The translations under genes were made by a program, and so were the position numbers. A stretch of 6,579 nucleotides of DNA from the NCBI GenBank assembly GCA_900768535.1, contig CAAGDE010000014.1:1-6579 (forward strand), written 5' to 3'. The notes under the pieces were generated by a model that worked only from the letters and a program-made list of their open reading frames with translations, searched no databases and was not told where the DNA came from. Origin of the DNA: Clostridia bacterium. GTDB taxonomy: Bacteria; Bacillota; Clostridia; Oscillospirales; CAG-272. Below, piece by piece: positions 4,542 to 6,579 of this stretch. Every line of letters begins with the position of its first letter. The stretch's first letter is position 1.

Positions 4542-5279
4542 ATGCCGACGAACGAAAAGATCATTGCGGTCTGGGGTTCTCCGCACGCAGGGAAAACGGC
4601 GTTCGCCGTAAAGTTTGCGGAGAACCTGTATCAGAGGACGCGCGGGGCGGTCGTGGTGCTGCATTGCGACCTCCTGACGCCGACCCTGCCGATCCTGTTC
4701 CCGAACGCAAGGGAGCAGGATCTCTTTTCGGTCGGGACGGTGCTGGCAAAGCCGAACATCTTCCGGGGTGACATCGTATCCAATCTGGTAACGGTCAAGG
4801 AGCGGCAGAACCTCGGCTTTCTGGGCTACCGCACGGGAGAGAACCGCTACAGCTTCCCGACATTCGGGAGGGTTAAGGTGGAGGAATTCTTCGCCGTCCT
4901 GTCCGACCTCGCGGATTCCATTGTGGTGGACTGCACCTCAGACCCCGAAAGCAACCTGCTGACGGCGGTGTCCTTACAGGATGCCGGAACGCTGATTCGG
5001 GTGTCGTCCCCCGATCTTTCCTCGCTGTCCTTCTTTCAGTCACAGACGGGGGCAGGATTCGGAACGCCGAAGGAGCGCACGGTCAGCATCCTGAATGTGC
5101 GGGAGCCGGACACTGCACCGCTTGCCTCGGATTTTGCTTCCCACCTCGGCGCGCAGGTCATTCTGCCGTACAGCGAAGCCCTGCGGGAACAGAGTCTCGT
5201 CGGGACGCTGATTCAGCCGACGAAGGACAGGCGGTATCTCTCCGGTATCGCAAAGGTGACAGAGGCGGTGATCCGGTGA
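4542..5279 (+). CDS. CpaE/TadZ-like P-loop ATPase, 245 aa
   Basis: ATG at 4542 is three bases after the previous stop, with a purine-rich GAGGGGGAGGGA (4523-4534) upstream. The N-terminus has a Walker A GSPHAGKT at 12-19. VVVLHCDLLTP at 37-47 is in the place of the ParA/MinD A' motif (Asp43), and SIVVDCTSDP at 126-135 is in the place of Walker B (Asp130). This order matches the SIMIBI (ParA/MinD/TadZ) fold. The signature lysine early in the deviant Walker A of ParA and MinD is a serine here (Ser13), as in atypical TadZ proteins. In Tad systems TadZ/CpaE places the pilus machine at a cell site. No N-terminal receiver-like domain is present, so this is a short form. A role in placing or regulating the CpaF machine is inferred from its position just before it. 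Confidence 0.82.
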   Translation: MPTNEKIIAVWGSPHAGKTAFAVKFAENLYQRTRGAVVVLHCDLLTPTLPILFPNAREQDLFSVGTVLAKPNIFRGDIVSNLVTVKERQNLGFLGYRTGENRYSFPTFGRVKVEEFFAVLSDLADSIVVDCTSDPESNLLTAVSLQDAGTLIRVSSPDLSSLSFFQSQTGAGFGTPKERTVSILNVREPDTAPLASDFASHLGAQVILPYSEALREQSLVGTLIQPTKDRRYLSGIAKVTEAVIR

Positions 5280-6579
5280 AAGAGATGGAACTGTATCCGC
5301 TCCTGCAACTGGCGCAGGGGTATCTGTCCGCGCATTATGCGCAGGCATTGGTGGACCGGAGCAAGGGAGCAGAACTGCGGGCGTATATCGCAAAGTATCT
5401 GTACGACACGGGCTACACGGTGGCGGGGTACACGCGCGAAACGCTGACGGACAGACTCTTTTCCGAAATGGCGGAATATTCCGTCCTGACCCCGTGGCTG
5501 AAGAATCCCGATATTGAGGAGATCAATGTCAACGGTTGGGACGACATTGCCCTGACGCATCTGGACGGGCGGATTGAAAAGCTGACAGAACACTTCTTCT
5601 CGCCGGGGCACGCGGTGGATATCATCAAGAAACTGCTCCACCATTCCGGTATGATTATCGACAGCGCAAGACCGATGTCACAGGGACACCTGCCGGGGAA
5701 TACCCGTATCACCGTCCTGATGGATCCCATTGTGGACGGGGAGCGTAGGATTGCCGCCTCCATCCGAATGCTGCACCCGCAGAGAGTGGACAGGGAAAGC
5801 CTGCTCCGCACCCAATCCATCACGGACGAAATGCTGTCGTTCCTTGAAATGTGTCTGCGGTTCGGCGTGTCCTTTGTCGTAGCGGGCAGAACCTCGTCGG
5901 GCAAGACGACCCTGCTGAACAGTCTTTTGAACTCCGTTCCGGACAGCAAGCGCATCTATACGATTGAATCCGGCGCGCGGGAGTTGTCGCTCCTGAAACG
6001 GGACGCGGAGGGGCGGGTCATCAACAATGTGGTTCACACGCTGTCAAGACCTTCCGAGAACCCGAACAGCGACATTTCGCAGGAGGATCTGGTTATGGCG
6101 GCGCTCCGCTTCGATCCGGATGTGATCTGTGTCGGAGAAATGCGGGATGCCGAAGCGCACTCGGCGGTAGAGGCATCCAGTACCGATCATACGGTCATAA
6201 CCACCGTTCACGGCGGGGGCGGCATCTTCGCCCACCAGAGAATCGCATTTCTGTCGCAGAGAAGATTTCCCATTGCGTTCGATATTTCCATGCGGCAGGC
6301 GGCACAGTCATTCCCCGTGGTTGTCTTTGCCCACAAGCTGGAGGACAACAGCCGCAAGGTCATGGACATCTCGGAGTGCGTGGTCAGTGAGGACGGAGGA
6401 CTGACCTACCGGACGCTGTACAAGTACCACATTACGGACAACCGCTTTGCGGGCGGGGCGTTCCGCATGGAGGGGGAGTTTTGCAAGGAAAACACGCCGT
6501 CCCCGTCGCTTTGCGCCAAGCTCATGCGCGGCGGAGTGCCGCAGGAAACATTACAACGATTTATGAAAGGAGGGGGCGC
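5276..6579 (+). CDS. cpaF: CpaF/TadA-family secretion ATPase, 3' partial
   Basis: The most likely start is GTG at 5276, which overlaps the previous stop as GTGA; ATG at 5285, in the same frame, is the alternative. The window holds 434 codons without a stop. Residues 70-100 (VLTPWLKNPDIEEINVNG...) are the N-terminal domain typical of CpaF. Walker A is AGRTSSGKTT at 203-212 (Lys210). The Asp-rich and Walker B area is RFDPDVICVGEMRD at 278-291 (Glu288), and the His box is TTVHGGGG at 309-316. The family forms cytoplasmic hexamers that power pilus assembly or retraction. The His box differs from the usual HANS. The last codons read MKGGG and contain a ribosome binding site for the next gene, so the protein is nearly complete at the edge. 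Next should come TadB/TadC-like membrane proteins. Confidence 0.95.
   Translation, partial: MKEMELYPLLQLAQGYLSAHYAQALVDRSKGAELRAYIAKYLYDTGYTVAGYTRETLTDRLFSEMAEYSVLTPWLKNPDIEEINVNGWDDIALTHLDGRIEKLTEHFFSPGHAVDIIKKLLHHSGMIIDSARPMSQGHLPGNTRITVLMDPIVDGERRIAASIRMLHPQRVDRESLLRTQSITDEMLSFLEMCLRFGVSFVVAGRTSSGKTTLLNSLLNSVPDSKRIYTIESGARELSLLKRDAEGRVINNVVHTLSRPSENPNSDISQEDLVMAALRFDPDVICVGEMRDAEAHSAVEASSTDHTVITTVHGGGGIFAHQRIAFLSQRRFPIAFDISMRQAAQSFPVVVFAHKLEDNSRKVMDISECVVSEDGGLTYRTLYKYHITDNRFAGGAFRMEGEFCKENTPSPSLCAKLMRGGVPQETLQRFMKGGG
6566..6573 (+). promoter_or_regulatory. Ribosome binding site for the gene beyond the right edge
   Basis: AAAGGAGG is followed by GGGCGC to the end of the window. The spacing would fit a start codon at about position 6580, and the CpaF stop would then overlap or lie very close to it. 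This indicates that the operon continues. Confidence 0.55.

Noticed and set aside
3564..4664. Open frame of 366 codons on the - strand
   Set aside because: It is antisense to the peptidase, SAF and ATPase genes, has no plausible protein features, and arises from GC-rich codon bias.
5213..5955. Antisense frames opposite the CpaF-like gene
   Set aside because: The + strand encodes clear CpaF motifs through the whole stretch; the antisense products have no recognisable features.

Overview
The window looks like part of the backbone of an integrative or conjugative element from a gut-type Clostridia (Firmicutes) host. The signs are strong AGGAGG-type ribosome binding sites, tightly packed genes on one strand, a ParB-like protein, short proteins resembling the Maff2/DUF6133 families that I associate with Clostridial elements, and base composition that moves from moderate GC on the left to GC-rich on the right. 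No relaxase, integrase, T4SS ATPase or att site is visible, so the mobile-element assignment is inference.

Layout, all on the + strand. Bases 3-809 hold a ParB/Spo0J-family protein whose 5' end lies outside the window, closed by a strong intrinsic terminator (839-885) whose loop can pair with a segment downstream. Bases 810-1395 are a regulatory zone: a good extended -10 promoter (967-995), a 52-codon conserved-looking gene (1034-1192), two tandem terminator hairpins (1207-1240 and 1263-1293), three copies of the palindrome TTTGCAAA, and a four-codon ORF with an ideal ribosome binding site. Bases 1396-6579 are one compact operon for a reduced Tad/type IV-like pilus or secretion machine.

The operon order is: two short pilin-like proteins (88 and 77 aa), two larger pilin-like proteins (172 and 192 aa), an A24 prepilin peptidase, a CpaB-like SAF-domain protein, a CpaE/TadZ-like P-loop ATPase, and a CpaF/TadA secretion ATPase cut by the right edge. 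All four pilin-like proteins share one N-terminal module: a (S/T/R)GE peptidase-like site, a conserved Val-Lys and a nearly identical transmembrane helix. The peptidase would trim them, CpaF would drive their assembly, TadZ would position the machine, and the SAF protein would form the periplasm- or wall-facing part. A TadB/TadC membrane gene probably follows, since a ribosome binding site sits at the right edge.

The most interesting point is that the two larger pilin-like proteins carry C-terminal domains with three Asp-box-like (BNR) motifs each. They also lack the acidic +5 residue present in the two short ones, as a tip-capping minor pilin would. This suggests an element-encoded pilus with two bulk pilins and two specialised, possibly sugar- or surface-binding, tip subunits.
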